From assembly GCF_021556395.1 (NCBI RefSeq), contig NZ_JAKGCS010000006.1, positions 248,001 through 312,000 of the forward strand: a stretch of DNA of 64,000 nt, written 5' to 3'. Position 1 is the stretch's first letter. Every line of letters begins with the position of its first letter. This document shows positions 36,405 through 45,408 of this stretch, one piece after another. The DNA is from Acuticoccus kalidii. GTDB taxonomy: Bacteria > Pseudomonadota > Alphaproteobacteria > Rhizobiales > Amorphaceae. The notes beneath the pieces were generated by a model. That model saw only the letters and a program-made list of their open reading frames with translations, had not been told where the DNA came from and searched no databases. Both the position numbers and the translations under genes were made by a program.

Positions 36405-37676
36405 GTGTCGATCGCGAGCGGTGAAAGTGGGTCTATCGTGACGGGCAAGCGGCGCATCGCCATCGTCGTCAAAGGGTATCCGCGTCTGTCGGAGACCTTC
36501 ATCGCACAGGAAATCCTAGGCCTTCAGCGGACCGGGCTCGATATCCTCATCGTCTCGCTCCGTCATCCGACCGACGGGGCCGTGCACGATCTCCATCGCG
36601 AGATCACCGCGCCCGTCCTTTATTTGCCCGAATATCTGCGCGACGACCCGGAGCGGGTGCGCCGCGCCCGCGCGATCGTCGCCGCAATGCCGGCCTATGA
36701 GGCGGCCGAGACGGCCTATCGCGCCGACCTTGCCCGGGACCGCTCGGCGAGCCGTCGCCGGCGCTGGGGGCAGGCGGCCGTCCTCGCGGCGGAGCTGCCT
36801 GACGATGTCGCGATGATCTACGTCCATTTCCTCCACACGCCGGCCTCCGTCGCGCGCTATGCCGCCAAGCTGCGGGGGCTGCCGTTTGCCTTCTCGGCCC
36901 ACGCGAAGGACATCTATACGACTCCCGACTGGGACCTTTCCGAGAAGATCGCGGACGCCGAATGGGGGGCGACCTGCACCGCCACGAACGCGCGCCATCT
37001 GAACGCTTTGTCGGTCGCGGCCACCGGCCGGGAGAAAGTCGCCCTCGTCTATCACGGGCTCGACCTCTCGCGGTTCGAGGCTCCGCCGGTGCGGCGACAG
37101 GCCGGACCGATCCGGATCCTGTCGGTGTGCCGCGCGGTGGAGAAGAAAGGGCTCGACGATGTCGTGCGGGCGCTCGCCCGTCTGCCGGCGGGGCTCGATT
37201 GGCGCTTCGAGCATATCGGCGGCGGTTCCGACATTCCGCGTCTCAAGGCGCTGTGCGACAGGCTTGCGATCGCAAGCCGCGTTGACTTTTCCGGTCCGCG
37301 GGCGCGCTCTGACGTCATCGAGGCCTACCGGCGGGCCGATCTCTTCGTCCTCGCGAGCCGGATCGCCAGGAACGGCGACCGGGACGGCCTGCCGAACGTC
37401 GTGATGGAGGCGATGGCGATGGGGTTGCCGGTGGTATCGACACGCGTTTCGGCCCTCCCCGAAATCGTCACCGCCGAGACCGGCATCCTCGTCGAGCCAC
37501 GCGATCCTGCGGCGCTCGCCGAGGCGATCGGCGGCCTCGCGGCGGACCCGGCGCGTCGCGAGGCGATGGGGCGTGCCGGCATCGCGCGCGTCGCGTCCGC
37601 GTTCTCGTCGGCGCCGGGGATCACCTATCTCGCCGGCCGCCTGGCAGAGGCCGGGCGGGAGCAAAAGGCGGCTTGA
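36405..37676 (+). CDS. Glycosyltransferase family 4 protein
   Basis: Second gene of the glycan cluster, 423 aa from GTG 36405 (a GTG at 36438 is equally plausible; neither ribosome site is strong). GT-B fold: N-domain RRIAIVVKGYPRLSETFIAQ, the form seen in exopolysaccharide colanic-acid-type transferases, and C-domain ILSVCRAVEKKGLDDVV and the E-x7-E type segment DGLPNVVMEAMAMGLPVVST. The retaining mechanism is a family property. Ten nt separate it from the preceding gene. Confidence 0.87.
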   Translation: MSIASGESGSIVTGKRRIAIVVKGYPRLSETFIAQEILGLQRTGLDILIVSLRHPTDGAVHDLHREITAPVLYLPEYLRDDPERVRRARAIVAAMPAYEAAETAYRADLARDRSASRRRRWGQAAVLAAELPDDVAMIYVHFLHTPASVARYAAKLRGLPFAFSAHAKDIYTTPDWDLSEKIADAEWGATCTATNARHLNALSVAATGREKVALVYHGLDLSRFEAPPVRRQAGPIRILSVCRAVEKKGLDDVVRALARLPAGLDWRFEHIGGGSDIPRLKALCDRLAIASRVDFSGPRARSDVIEAYRRADLFVLASRIARNGDRDGLPNVVMEAMAMGLPVVSTRVSALPEIVTAETGILVEPRDPAALAEAIGGLAADPARREAMGRAGIARVASAFSSAPGITYLAGRLAEAGREQKAA

Positions 37677-37680
37677 ACCC

Positions 37681-38784
37681 ATGCGGATCGGGTTTCTCAC
37701 ACCGATGAAATCCCCGGACCACACGGTCCCCTCGGGCGATCGCACCTTCGCGCGCCTCATCGTAACGGCGCTCGAGCGGGCGGGACACACGGTCCGCTGC
37801 CCCTCGCGCTTCGTGACGTGGCGACCGACGCCGGAGGGCCTCGATGCGCTGCTCGCCGAGGCGGGTGCCGAGATCGAGCGGATCGCCGCCGAGTGGCGCC
37901 TGGAGGGCGCGCCCGATGTGGTGCTCACATACCACAATTACCACAAGGCGCCGGATCTTCTCGGCCCGACCCTCGCCGCGCGCTTCGGGCTTCCTTATGC
38001 GATCGTCGAGGCGAGCCGCGCGCCGAAGCAGGCGGCCGGACCGTGGGGCCGGCATTTCGCTCTCGCCGATATCGCGCTCGCGAGCGCCGATGTCGTCGCC
38101 GCCGTCACGCGGCACGACCATGTCGAACTCGAACGGTACATGCCCCGCCGCCTCGAATGGGTGCCGGCGTTCATCGACACACGGCCCTTTCTCGGTGAGC
38201 GCCGCCCGCCGACCGGCAACCGTCTCGTGTCGGCCGCGATGATGCGGGAGGGGCGCAAGGCCGACAGCCTGCGCGTCCTCGCCGACGCCTTCGGCAGGCT
38301 GACGGGCGCGGCCGAGCTCGTCATCGCGGGCGACGGCGCCGCGCGACCGGCGCTCGAACCGCTTTTCCCGCCGGGCACCTTCGTCGGCCTGCTCGATCAG
38401 CCGGCGCTCGCCGCCTTGTTGCGCGACGGCGATCTCTTCGTCTGGCCGGCGCTCGACGAGCCGTTCGGCTTCGCATTTCTCGAGGCGCAGGCGGCGGGGC
38501 TTCCGGTGGTCGGCGGCGCGGCGCCCGGCGTCGCGGATGTGGTGCGCGACGGGGAGACCGGCCTTCTCGTCGAGCCGGGCGATCCGGCCGCCTTCGCCGA
38601 GGCGATCGACCGGCTCCTCGCCGACCCACCGCGACGGGTGCGGATGGGCAAGGCCGCGCGCGCCTTCGCCGGCGAGCACGATATCGACGTGGGCGCCGCC
38701 CGTCTCGACGCACTCGTGACGCGCGCGGTCGCGCATCGCCTCTCGTTCACGGCGAGTGGACTGAAAGCGGTCGCGCCACTTTGA
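37681..38784 (+). CDS. Glycosyltransferase family 4 protein
   Basis: Third gene of the cluster, 367 aa from ATG 37681, 4 nt after the previous stop. The short N-domain opens MRIGFLTPMKSPDHTVPSGD, and the donor domain has SAAMMREGRKADSLRVLADA, LFVWPALDEPFGFAFLEAQA and AAGLPVVGG. GT4-type enzyme, somewhat divergent at the N-terminus. The stop overlaps the next start by 1 nt (TGATG). Confidence 0.85.
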   Translation: MRIGFLTPMKSPDHTVPSGDRTFARLIVTALERAGHTVRCPSRFVTWRPTPEGLDALLAEAGAEIERIAAEWRLEGAPDVVLTYHNYHKAPDLLGPTLAARFGLPYAIVEASRAPKQAAGPWGRHFALADIALASADVVAAVTRHDHVELERYMPRRLEWVPAFIDTRPFLGERRPPTGNRLVSAAMMREGRKADSLRVLADAFGRLTGAAELVIAGDGAARPALEPLFPPGTFVGLLDQPALAALLRDGDLFVWPALDEPFGFAFLEAQAAGLPVVGGAAPGVADVVRDGETGLLVEPGDPAAFAEAIDRLLADPPRRVRMGKAARAFAGEHDIDVGAARLDALVTRAVAHRLSFTASGLKAVAPL

Positions 38785-39917
38785 TGCGCGCCGTCATCTG
38801 GGTGCAGCATCTTCTCGGCACGGGCCACACCGTGCGCGCCGCAGCGCTCGCCCACGCGCTCCGTGACGCGGGCGCCGAGGTGACGCTCGTCCTCGGGGCG
38901 CGGGCGCCGGCCACGTTGGACCTGTCGGGCATTAGGACCGCCGCGCTCGATCCCGTTGCGGCGACGGACGCGAGCTTCCGCACGATCCTCGCCGAGGACG
39001 GCACGCCCTATGCCGAGATCCAGGAACGCCGCCGCGCGCACTTCCTCAGCATCGTGCGGGAGGCGAACCCCGATATTCTCCTCACCGAGACCTTTCCGTT
39101 CGGCCGCCGGGCCTTCGCCGGCGAAATCTTGCCGGTGCTCGAGGCGATGCCGGCGAAAACGGTGGTCGCAAGCTCGGTCCGCGATGTCCTCGTGCGCAAG
39201 AGCGCGGCGAAGGAGGCGGCGATGACCGGCCTTGCGCGGGCTTGGTACGATTTGATCCTCGTCCACGCCGACCCGGCCTTCGTCCGCCTCGACGATTCGT
39301 TCGCCGCGGCGGGAGAGGTCGCCGATCTTCTGCGTTATACCGGCTTCGTGCACCGGCCTGCGCCGTCCGCGCCCCCGACCGGGCCCGTGTCCGAAGGCGA
39401 TTTGGACGGGGCGGGAGAGGTCGTCGTCTCCGCCGGGGGCGGTGGTGTCGGCGGGACCCTCGTCGAGGCGGCCATCGGCGCCGCGCGGCGCGACGAGGCG
39501 GTGAGGTGGCGTATTCTCGTCTCGCCGAAAATGGGCGCCAAGCTCGCCGCCTGGCGCGACCGTGCGCCCCGCAACGCGATCGTGGAGGCGAACCGGCCGG
39601 ATTTCGGCGCACTTTTGGAGCGGTCGAGCCTCTCGGTCAGCCAAGCCGGATACAACACCGTGCTCGACGTGATGGCGGCCGGAACGCGGGCGATCTTCGT
39701 CCCCTTCGCCGCCGACGAGGAGACCGAGCAGACCGACCGCGCCAACGCCCTCGCGCGGCGGGGCCTCGCCCGCGTCCTGCCCGAGGCGACGCTGACGGCC
39801 GAGGGCCTCGCCGCCGCCGTCACCGCGGCGCTCGCCGAGCCGCGGCCCGGCCGTCACGCGGTCGACACCGAGGGCGCGCGCCGCAGCGCCGAAATGCTGA
39901 TCGCGGCCCGGCGATGA
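38784..39917 (+). CDS. Glycosyltransferase, GT28/MurG-like
   Basis: Fourth gene of the cluster, 377 aa from ATG 38784 (a TTG one codon earlier is also open). MurG-like opening IWVQHLLGTGHTVRAAALAH with a GTGH motif. The donor domain has VVVSAGGGGVGGTLVEAA and SQAGYNTVLDVMAAGTRAIFVPF, typical of GT28 nucleotide-sugar sites. It is similar in plan to the first gene of the cluster, suggesting related acceptors. Overlaps the deacetylase-like gene by 4 nt (ATGA). Confidence 0.83.
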   Translation: MRAVIWVQHLLGTGHTVRAAALAHALRDAGAEVTLVLGARAPATLDLSGIRTAALDPVAATDASFRTILAEDGTPYAEIQERRRAHFLSIVREANPDILLTETFPFGRRAFAGEILPVLEAMPAKTVVASSVRDVLVRKSAAKEAAMTGLARAWYDLILVHADPAFVRLDDSFAAAGEVADLLRYTGFVHRPAPSAPPTGPVSEGDLDGAGEVVVSAGGGGVGGTLVEAAIGAARRDEAVRWRILVSPKMGAKLAAWRDRAPRNAIVEANRPDFGALLERSSLSVSQAGYNTVLDVMAAGTRAIFVPFAADEETEQTDRANALARRGLARVLPEATLTAEGLAAAVTAALAEPRPGRHAVDTEGARRSAEMLIAARR

Positions 39918-40651
39918 AACCCGTCTTCGACCGCCTCACGCGCCTGTTCGATGCCGCGGCCGAAGCCGGAACGCCCCGGCGCGTCTGGTGGCGCGACGAT
40001 GACGCGGTGCGCGAGGGGCCGCGTCTCGACGCGATCACCGCGCTCGCCGCGCGCGAAGCCGCGCCGTTGACGCTCGCCGTCATCCCGAACCATGCCGAGC
40101 CGAGCATCGTGCGCCACTGCGAGCGCCATGGGCATGTGATGGTGCAACACGGAATCGCGCACGAAAATCGGGAGCGCTCCGGCAAGTCGGCCGAGCTCGG
40201 CGGCGCGCGTGATGTCGCCGATCTCGTCGCCGCCTGCCGTGCCGCGCGGACGCGTCTCGAAGGCTCGCCTGCGTTCTGGCCGGTGATGGTCCCGCCCTGG
40301 AACCGGATGCGGGAGGATCTCGCCGCCCCGCTCGCGCAGGCGGGTTATCTCGGCCTTTCCCGTTATGGCGGCGATGTCGTTCCGGCGCCGCTCAAGCGGG
40401 TCGACACCCACATCGATCCGATCGCATGGCGCGGCGATCGGAGCCTTGCGGGCGAGGACGCCCTCCTCGCGATGGTCGAGATGGCGGCGGCGCAAAGCGG
40501 GCCGATCGGCCTTCTCACCCATCATGCGGTTCATACCGAGGCGGTGGACGGCTTTGTCGCGCGGTTCGTTTCGCTCGTCTCGGCCCACCCCGGCGCTCTA
40601 TGGTCGGACGCGCGGGCGCTGTGGCCGCGGACGGATGGAGAGGCCCGATGA
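39914..40651 (+). CDS. Polysaccharide deacetylase-like protein
   Basis: Last gene of the glycan cluster (245 aa from ATG 39914). It has the NodB-homology features of the deacetylase family in reduced form: [11 protein letters not shown] supplies the Asp pair, [14 protein letters not shown] supplies His ligands, PVMVPPWNR is the Arg/Trp-containing motif and [10 protein letters not shown] is the C-terminal His motif. No signal peptide is seen, so it would act in the cytoplasm, probably on a precursor built by the four transferases. Actual deacetylation is inferred. Confidence 0.75.
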   Translation: MKPVFDRLTRLFDAAAEAGTPRRVWWRDDDAVREGPRLDAITALAAREAAPLTLAVIPNHAEPSIVRHCERHGHVMVQHGIAHENRERSGKSAELGGARDVADLVAACRAARTRLEGSPAFWPVMVPPWNRMREDLAAPLAQAGYLGLSRYGGDVVPAPLKRVDTHIDPIAWRGDRSLAGEDALLAMVEMAAAQSGPIGLLTHHAVHTEAVDGFVARFVSLVSAHPGALWSDARALWPRTDGEAR

Positions 40652-40679
40652 CGGTGCGAGCGCACGCGGTGGACGCACG

Positions 40680-41168
40680 ATGAGCGCGGCGTCTCCCTTC
40701 ACTCCGATCGAGGAGATCGGCGACCTGTCCGGCGCGCTCTTCGGGCTCGATTACGGCACGCGCACCATCGGGATCGCGGTGTCGGACGAAGGCTGGCGGA
40801 TCGCCTCTCCGCTGAAGACGATCCGGCGCACCAAGTTTAAGGCGGATTCGGAGGCGCTTCTCGCCCTCGCCGCCGCCTATAATGTCGCCGCCTTCATCGT
40901 CGGCCTGCCGATCAATATGGACGGGACGGCGGGGCCGCGCGTCCAGTCGACGCGCGATTTCGCCCGCAACATGACGAAATTGACCGAATGCCCCTTCGTC
41001 TCGTGGGACGAGCGCTGGTCGACCGTCGCGGCGAACCGCGCGCTCCTCGAAACCGACACCTCGCGCGCCAAGCGGCGTGAGCAGATCGACCGCGTGGCCG
41101 CGGCCGTCATCCTGCAAGGCGCGCTCGACCGGCTGCGCGCCCTCGGCTACCCGAATGCCGCGCGCTGA
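40680..41168 (+). CDS. ruvX: Holliday junction resolvase-like RuvX (YqgF)
   Basis: RNase H-fold nuclease implicated in 16S rRNA 5'-end maturation and proposed as a Holliday junction resolvase. 162 aa from ATG 40680. Catalytic Asp in [17 protein letters not shown], conserved [28 protein letters not shown] and the last acidic site near [14 protein letters not shown]. Length standard. It lies 28 nt after the glycan cluster and may be read through from it. Confidence 0.95.
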   Translation: MSAASPFTPIEEIGDLSGALFGLDYGTRTIGIAVSDEGWRIASPLKTIRRTKFKADSEALLALAAAYNVAAFIVGLPINMDGTAGPRVQSTRDFARNMTKLTECPFVSWDERWSTVAANRALLETDTSRAKRREQIDRVAAAVILQGALDRLRALGYPNAAR

Positions 41169-41174
41169 CCAGCG

Positions 41175-41861
41175 TCAGGCGGTGTGCGCGACGTAGTTTG
41201 ACGGGAAGAGCGACTGTTTCGCCTCGTCGTCGACCGTGGCCTTGAAGGCGAAATTGTCCGGGATCGCGACCGCGCGGGTGACGGCAGGGCGCGCATTTAC
41301 CCCCTCGAACCAGCGTTCGATCTCCGGATAGGCGCTGAGCGCGCCTTCGCCGAGAACGCGCTGATGCATTCGGATCCAGGCCCAGCCGGACATGTCGGCG
41401 ATGGTGTAGGTCTCGCCCACGATATGGCCTCGTCCGGCGAGGTGCTGGTCGAGCACGCGATAGTGGCGGTGCGCCTCGAAGCGATAGCGCCGCTTGGCGT
41501 ATTCGCCGCCCTCCGCCGCGCCGGCGGTCTGGAAATGGACCCATTGGCCGGAGAACGGGCCGAGGCCCGAGGCGATCCAGAAGAGCCAGGACAACAGCTC
41601 GCCCCGGTCGGTCGGGTCGCCGAGAAAGGCGCCGTGCTTTTCGGCGAGATAGAGAAGGATGGCATTGGAATCGAAGACACGCACGCCGTCATCCTCGATC
41701 GCCGGCGTCTTGCCGTTCGGGTTGATCGCGAGGAAGGCGGGGGCGTGCTGCTCGCCTTTATAGGTGTCGACGGGCACGACTTCGTAAGGAATGCCGAGCT
41801 CCTCGAGGAGGAGAGCGACCTTCATCGGATTGGGCGTGCGGTGGAAATAGAAGCGGAGCAT
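41175..41861 (-). CDS. Glutathione S-transferase, YfcG/nu-class-like
   Basis: 228-aa GST-fold enzyme from ATG 41861. The thioredoxin-like N-domain opens with FYFHRTPNPMKVALLLEELG and has the cis-Pro segment NPNGKTPAIEDDG and DSNAILLYLAEKHG for glutathione. The helical C-domain has VGETYTIADMSGWAWIRM. TPNPMKV and GEQHAPAFLAINPNGK resemble YfcG/YghU disulfide-bond oxidoreductase-type GSTs. It converges on ruvX with 6 nt between stops. Confidence 0.87.
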   Translation of the reverse strand: MLRFYFHRTPNPMKVALLLEELGIPYEVVPVDTYKGEQHAPAFLAINPNGKTPAIEDDGVRVFDSNAILLYLAEKHGAFLGDPTDRGELLSWLFWIASGLGPFSGQWVHFQTAGAAEGGEYAKRRYRFEAHRHYRVLDQHLAGRGHIVGETYTIADMSGWAWIRMHQRVLGEGALSAYPEIERWFEGVNARPAVTRAVAIPDNFAFKATVDDEAKQSLFPSNYVAHTA

Positions 41862-42010
41862 CGGCGCCTCCCATTGTGAAGGCGTAAGAGCTATCCGGTC
41901 CGCGATCACCGGCCAATAGGGGCCATAGCACATTTTCGCGAGATCGACCCGCGTACGGTGACGGGGCCGCGGGGACGGGAGCGGTGTGCGGCCGCTCCCG
42001 AAGTCGGCCC

Positions 42011-43015
42011 TCAGCGGGTCGGACGGCCTTCCAGCGGATAACGCGGATCGTGGAAATGCGGGACCGCGTGCGAGCCCGGGGGGACCACGGCGTCGACCGC
42101 GGCTTCGTCGTCCGCCGTCCAGGCGACGTCGACGGCTTCGAGATAGGCTTCGAGCTGTTCGAGCGTGCGCGGGCCGACGACCGCGCCGGTGATCAGTGGG
42201 TTGGCGAGGACGAAGGCGATCGCGAAGGCCGTGGGGGCGACGCCGCGCGCCTTCGCGTGGGCGACGATCTTGTCCGCCGCGGCGATCGAGGCCGGTTGGA
42301 AGTCGGTCTCGAGGAGGCGGGTGTCGGAGGCGCTGGCGCGGCTGTCGCTGGGAACGGTGTTGCCGGAATATTTGCCGGAGAGCACGCCCCGGGCGAGCGG
42401 GCTATAGGGGAAGACGGCGATATCATAGTGGCCGCAGGCGGGCAGGACCTCGACCTCGATCGCGCGGTTCATCGCGTGATAATAAGGCTGGCAGACCACC
42501 GGGCGGGTGATGTTCGCCTGATCGCAATAACGCACGATCTCGGCGATGCGCCAGGAGCGGTGGTTGGAGACGCCGAAATAGCGGATCTTGCCGCTGCGCA
42601 CGAGGTCTTCGATGGTGCGCACGGTCTCTTCGAGCGGCGTCTCGTGGTCTTCCTTGTGCAAATAGAGAACGTCGATGCGGTCGGTGTCGAGCCGCTTCAG
42701 CGAGCGCTCGACCTCGGTCATCAGCCAGGCGCGGGAGAGACCAGCGTGGTTCGGATTGTCGCCGAACGGGTTTGCCGCCTTCGTCGCGAGGACGACATCG
42801 TCGCGCTCTTTGGCGATCAGCCGGCCGACGATCTCTTCCGACTTGCCGGCATTGTAGGTGTCCGCCGTGTCGATGAAGTTGATGCCGGCTTCGCGGGCGC
42901 GCGCGTAGATGATCGCGGCGTCGCGTTCTTCGGTGCGGGCGCCGAAGGTCATCGTGCCAAGGCAAAGGGACGAGACGCGAAGGCCGCTGCGGCCGAGGCG
43001 GTTCATGGGGATCAT
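42011..43015 (-). CDS. Aldo/keto reductase
   Basis: NADPH-dependent TIM-barrel reductase (334 aa from ATG 43015, GAGAGAGA upstream). Catalytic tetrad visible: Asp and Tyr in FIDTADTYNAGKSEE, Lys in VVLATKAANPFGD and His in YLHKEDHETPLEE. The C-terminal cofactor block is GAVVGPRTLEQLEAYLEAVD. It resembles YajO/YghZ-like general aldehyde reductases; substrate unknown. The GT2-type gene upstream on the same strand is 111 nt away, so co-transcription is uncertain. Confidence 0.92.
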   Translation of the reverse strand: MIPMNRLGRSGLRVSSLCLGTMTFGARTEERDAAIIYARAREAGINFIDTADTYNAGKSEEIVGRLIAKERDDVVLATKAANPFGDNPNHAGLSRAWLMTEVERSLKRLDTDRIDVLYLHKEDHETPLEETVRTIEDLVRSGKIRYFGVSNHRSWRIAEIVRYCDQANITRPVVCQPYYHAMNRAIEVEVLPACGHYDIAVFPYSPLARGVLSGKYSGNTVPSDSRASASDTRLLETDFQPASIAAADKIVAHAKARGVAPTAFAIAFVLANPLITGAVVGPRTLEQLEAYLEAVDVAWTADDEAAVDAVVPPGSHAVPHFHDPRYPLEGRPTR

Positions 43016-43126
43016 GGGGGTCTCTCTCGGGTCGGGCGTGGTGGCGCGCATTGTCGCCAATCATGTCGACCATAGCGCCCATCGCACCCGCAGACCACGC
43101 CCGTGCGCCGTGTTCAGGGGCGGATA

Positions 43127-44098
43127 TCAAACCATGCCGATCGCCTGTAGCCGCTCCTTCGCGCTGGCGCACGCCGCCGCGTGGAGGCGGGCGAGCACGG
43201 GGTCGGCCATCAGCTCGGCGAGGATCCGGTCGCGCGCCGGCTTCGTGCGATGGATCGAAACGTCTTCTTCGTCGTTTGTATTGAATTCGTCGTATCGCTC
43301 GCGTGAATATCGCGGGTCATCAAATATATTTTCAGGGACGGGGCGAAACACATTGCCGCGAAACGCCTTTAATTTGAACGTTTCCCATGTTCTCACGAAA
43401 TGATGGTTGATCTGTGCCACCGCCCAGGAGGCCGCGACGATCCGAAAGCGGCCGCGATAGGGGTGCATTTCGTTGTCTTCTTTCACGCGGACACCGTGAG
43501 GATAGTACATCTGCGAGTGGATGCGCTTTGACGGATCCGTATCCGCAACCTCACGCGGCCGATGCGGGCCGAAAATCGGCCATCGAATATGGTCGCGAAT
43601 GAGGGACTTGCATTGATTCTGGTTGTTCTGCGGCGTGGCGGCGCGGGTCTGCACGTCGGTCAACGGCGCGTCGATCCAGCCGGTGAGGCCGTTGTCGCCG
43701 AACATGCGCCAGCAGATCGGGACGAGATCGGCATCGTCGGGCAGAACGGCGAGAAGATCGGGGATTCGGCCCGCGCCGACTTTGATGTTCAGAAATTCGT
43801 CGGCGTCGAGCGTGATGACCCAATCCGCGGTGGCGACCGCCGGATAGCGACGGGCCCGCGCATAGGCCGCGGTCTGAATGTTGATGCCGATATTCTTGTA
43901 CGGCGGATAATTGTCGAAATGCGTGAGATGGCCGAGCTCGGCGAGCCGGTCCAGCATGTGGTCGGTGCCATCGGTGCAATCGTTCGAGGCGACGACGATG
44001 CCGTCGAAGCCGAGCGCCAGATGGTGGGCGATCCATTCGAGAAGGTAGGGCCCTTCGTCCTTCACGGTCGCGATCATCGCGACCCGTCCATCCGCCAT
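43127..44098 (-). CDS. Glycosyltransferase family 2 (Glyco_tranf_2_4) protein
   Basis: 323-aa GT-A-fold protein. The start at ATG 44098 is set by a strong AAGGAGGGTGG site. It opens MIATVKDEGPYLLEWIAHHL and then GIVVASNDCTDGT, the signature of the Glyco_tranf_2_4 group, and has the metal-binding DxD-type segment WVITLDADEFLNI. Later conserved pieces are CKSLIRDHIRWPIFGPHRP and INHHFVRTWETFKLKAFRG. Such genes often modify surface glycans and are found singly. The stretch upstream is AT-richer than average, where its promoter would be. Confidence 0.85.
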   Translation of the reverse strand: MADGRVAMIATVKDEGPYLLEWIAHHLALGFDGIVVASNDCTDGTDHMLDRLAELGHLTHFDNYPPYKNIGINIQTAAYARARRYPAVATADWVITLDADEFLNIKVGAGRIPDLLAVLPDDADLVPICWRMFGDNGLTGWIDAPLTDVQTRAATPQNNQNQCKSLIRDHIRWPIFGPHRPREVADTDPSKRIHSQMYYPHGVRVKEDNEMHPYRGRFRIVAASWAVAQINHHFVRTWETFKLKAFRGNVFRPVPENIFDDPRYSRERYDEFNTNDEEDVSIHRTKPARDRILAELMADPVLARLHAAACASAKERLQAIGMV

Positions 44099-44296
44099 GT
44101 CCACCCTCCTTGGTTTGGTCCGCGTCGTTGTCTGGTTCCGCGTCGTCCGCGCGAATACGCATCGTCTCGCGGGACCAGCCATCAGCCGGTACCACGAGTC
44201 GGTGTCGCTACGATAGATTGCAATTATAGGTAGATTGTGCGCGTGTGTCACGGGCACTTTGCGTGACGCCGTCAGGGTGATGGGAAGGGTCGGCCG

Positions 44297-45406
44297 ATGC
44301 GAGGGAGTTTGCGGGTCGCGGTGCTGCCGGGCGACGGGATCGGGCGGGAGGTCACTCCCGCCGCGCTCGCCGTCATGTCGGCCGCCGTCCGCGCGGCGGG
44401 GGCGCCGCCTCTCGGCTTCGAGGTGAAGCGCGCCGGCGCGCAGGCCTTTCTCGACACCGGCACGGCCTTGTCCGACGCCGTCGTCGAAACATGCGAGAAG
44501 GCCGACGCGATCTATCTCGGCGCCATGGGGCTGCCTCGGGTGCGCAATGTCGACGGGACGGAGATCGCGCCGGATTTCGAGCTCCGGTCGGTGTTCGAGC
44601 TTTATGCCGGCCTTCGTCCGATCCGCACGATCCCGGGCGTTCCCTCCCTCCTGAACGGAATGCTGACGCCGGATGTCGACTTCGCCGTGGTGCGCGAATC
44701 GACGGGCGGTCATTTCGGCGCCCGCTGCAAGGGCGTCGTCGAGACGGACGAGATCGCGCGGGACGAAATCACGATGACCCGCCGCCTCACCGAGCGCGTC
44801 AGCCGCTTCGCCTTCGAGGAGGCGATGCGGCGCGCCGCCGATCGTGCCCGCGCGGCGACCGTCACTCTGGTCGACAAGGCCGACCTCCTCGTCACGCACG
44901 CCTTCATGCGCACCGTGTTCGACGAAGTGGCACAGCGCTATCGTGGGATCGGCACGGCGCACCTCTATCTCGACGCGGCGATGCTCGCCCTCCTCACCCG
45001 CCCGTCGACCTTCGACGTGATCCTCACCGAAAGCCTCCTCGGCGAACTCCTCTCCACGGTGACGGCGGCGATCGTCGGCGGCCCCGGCTTCACCCCGTCC
45101 GCCGATATCGGCGACGATCACGCGCTTTTCCAACCCGCGCACGGCTCCGAGCCGGAGATCGCGGGGAGCGGACGGGCCAATCCCACCGCGGCGATCCTCT
45201 CCGGCGCCATGCTGCTCGACTGGCTCGGCGATCGTCATGAGACGGCGCCGCTCAACGACGCGGCGCGTCTCATCGAGAACGCCGTCGATGAGAGCTTCGG
45301 CTCCGGCGCCCTTCAGGTCCATGCGCACGGTGGGTCCGACGGGGTGCGGGAGGTGACGAACGAGATCCTCGATCGGCTGGAGCCGCCGAAGGGCGGGCGG
45401 CGCTGA
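44297..45406 (+). CDS. Isocitrate/isopropylmalate dehydrogenase-like protein with altered metal site
   Basis: 369-aa beta-decarboxylating dehydrogenase-fold protein, starting VAVLPGDGIGREVTPAALAV. Substrate-binding segments are present: ELRSVFELYAGLRPIR, VVRESTGG and VTLVDKADLL. The metal motif that in LeuB reads NLFGDILSD is here ESLLGELLST: the two Asp ligands are Glu and Thr. The C-terminal nucleotide region HALFQPAHGSEPEIAGSGRA is kept. It is therefore unlikely to be the leucine-pathway enzyme; a tartrate- or homoisocitrate-like substrate, or a loss of activity, is possible. It converges on dprA with 2 nt between stops. Confidence 0.78.
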   Translation: MRGSLRVAVLPGDGIGREVTPAALAVMSAAVRAAGAPPLGFEVKRAGAQAFLDTGTALSDAVVETCEKADAIYLGAMGLPRVRNVDGTEIAPDFELRSVFELYAGLRPIRTIPGVPSLLNGMLTPDVDFAVVRESTGGHFGARCKGVVETDEIARDEITMTRRLTERVSRFAFEEAMRRAADRARAATVTLVDKADLLVTHAFMRTVFDEVAQRYRGIGTAHLYLDAAMLALLTRPSTFDVILTESLLGELLSTVTAAIVGGPGFTPSADIGDDHALFQPAHGSEPEIAGSGRANPTAAILSGAMLLDWLGDRHETAPLNDAARLIENAVDESFGSGALQVHAHGGSDGVREVTNEILDRLEPPKGGRR

Positions 45407-45408
45407 GC

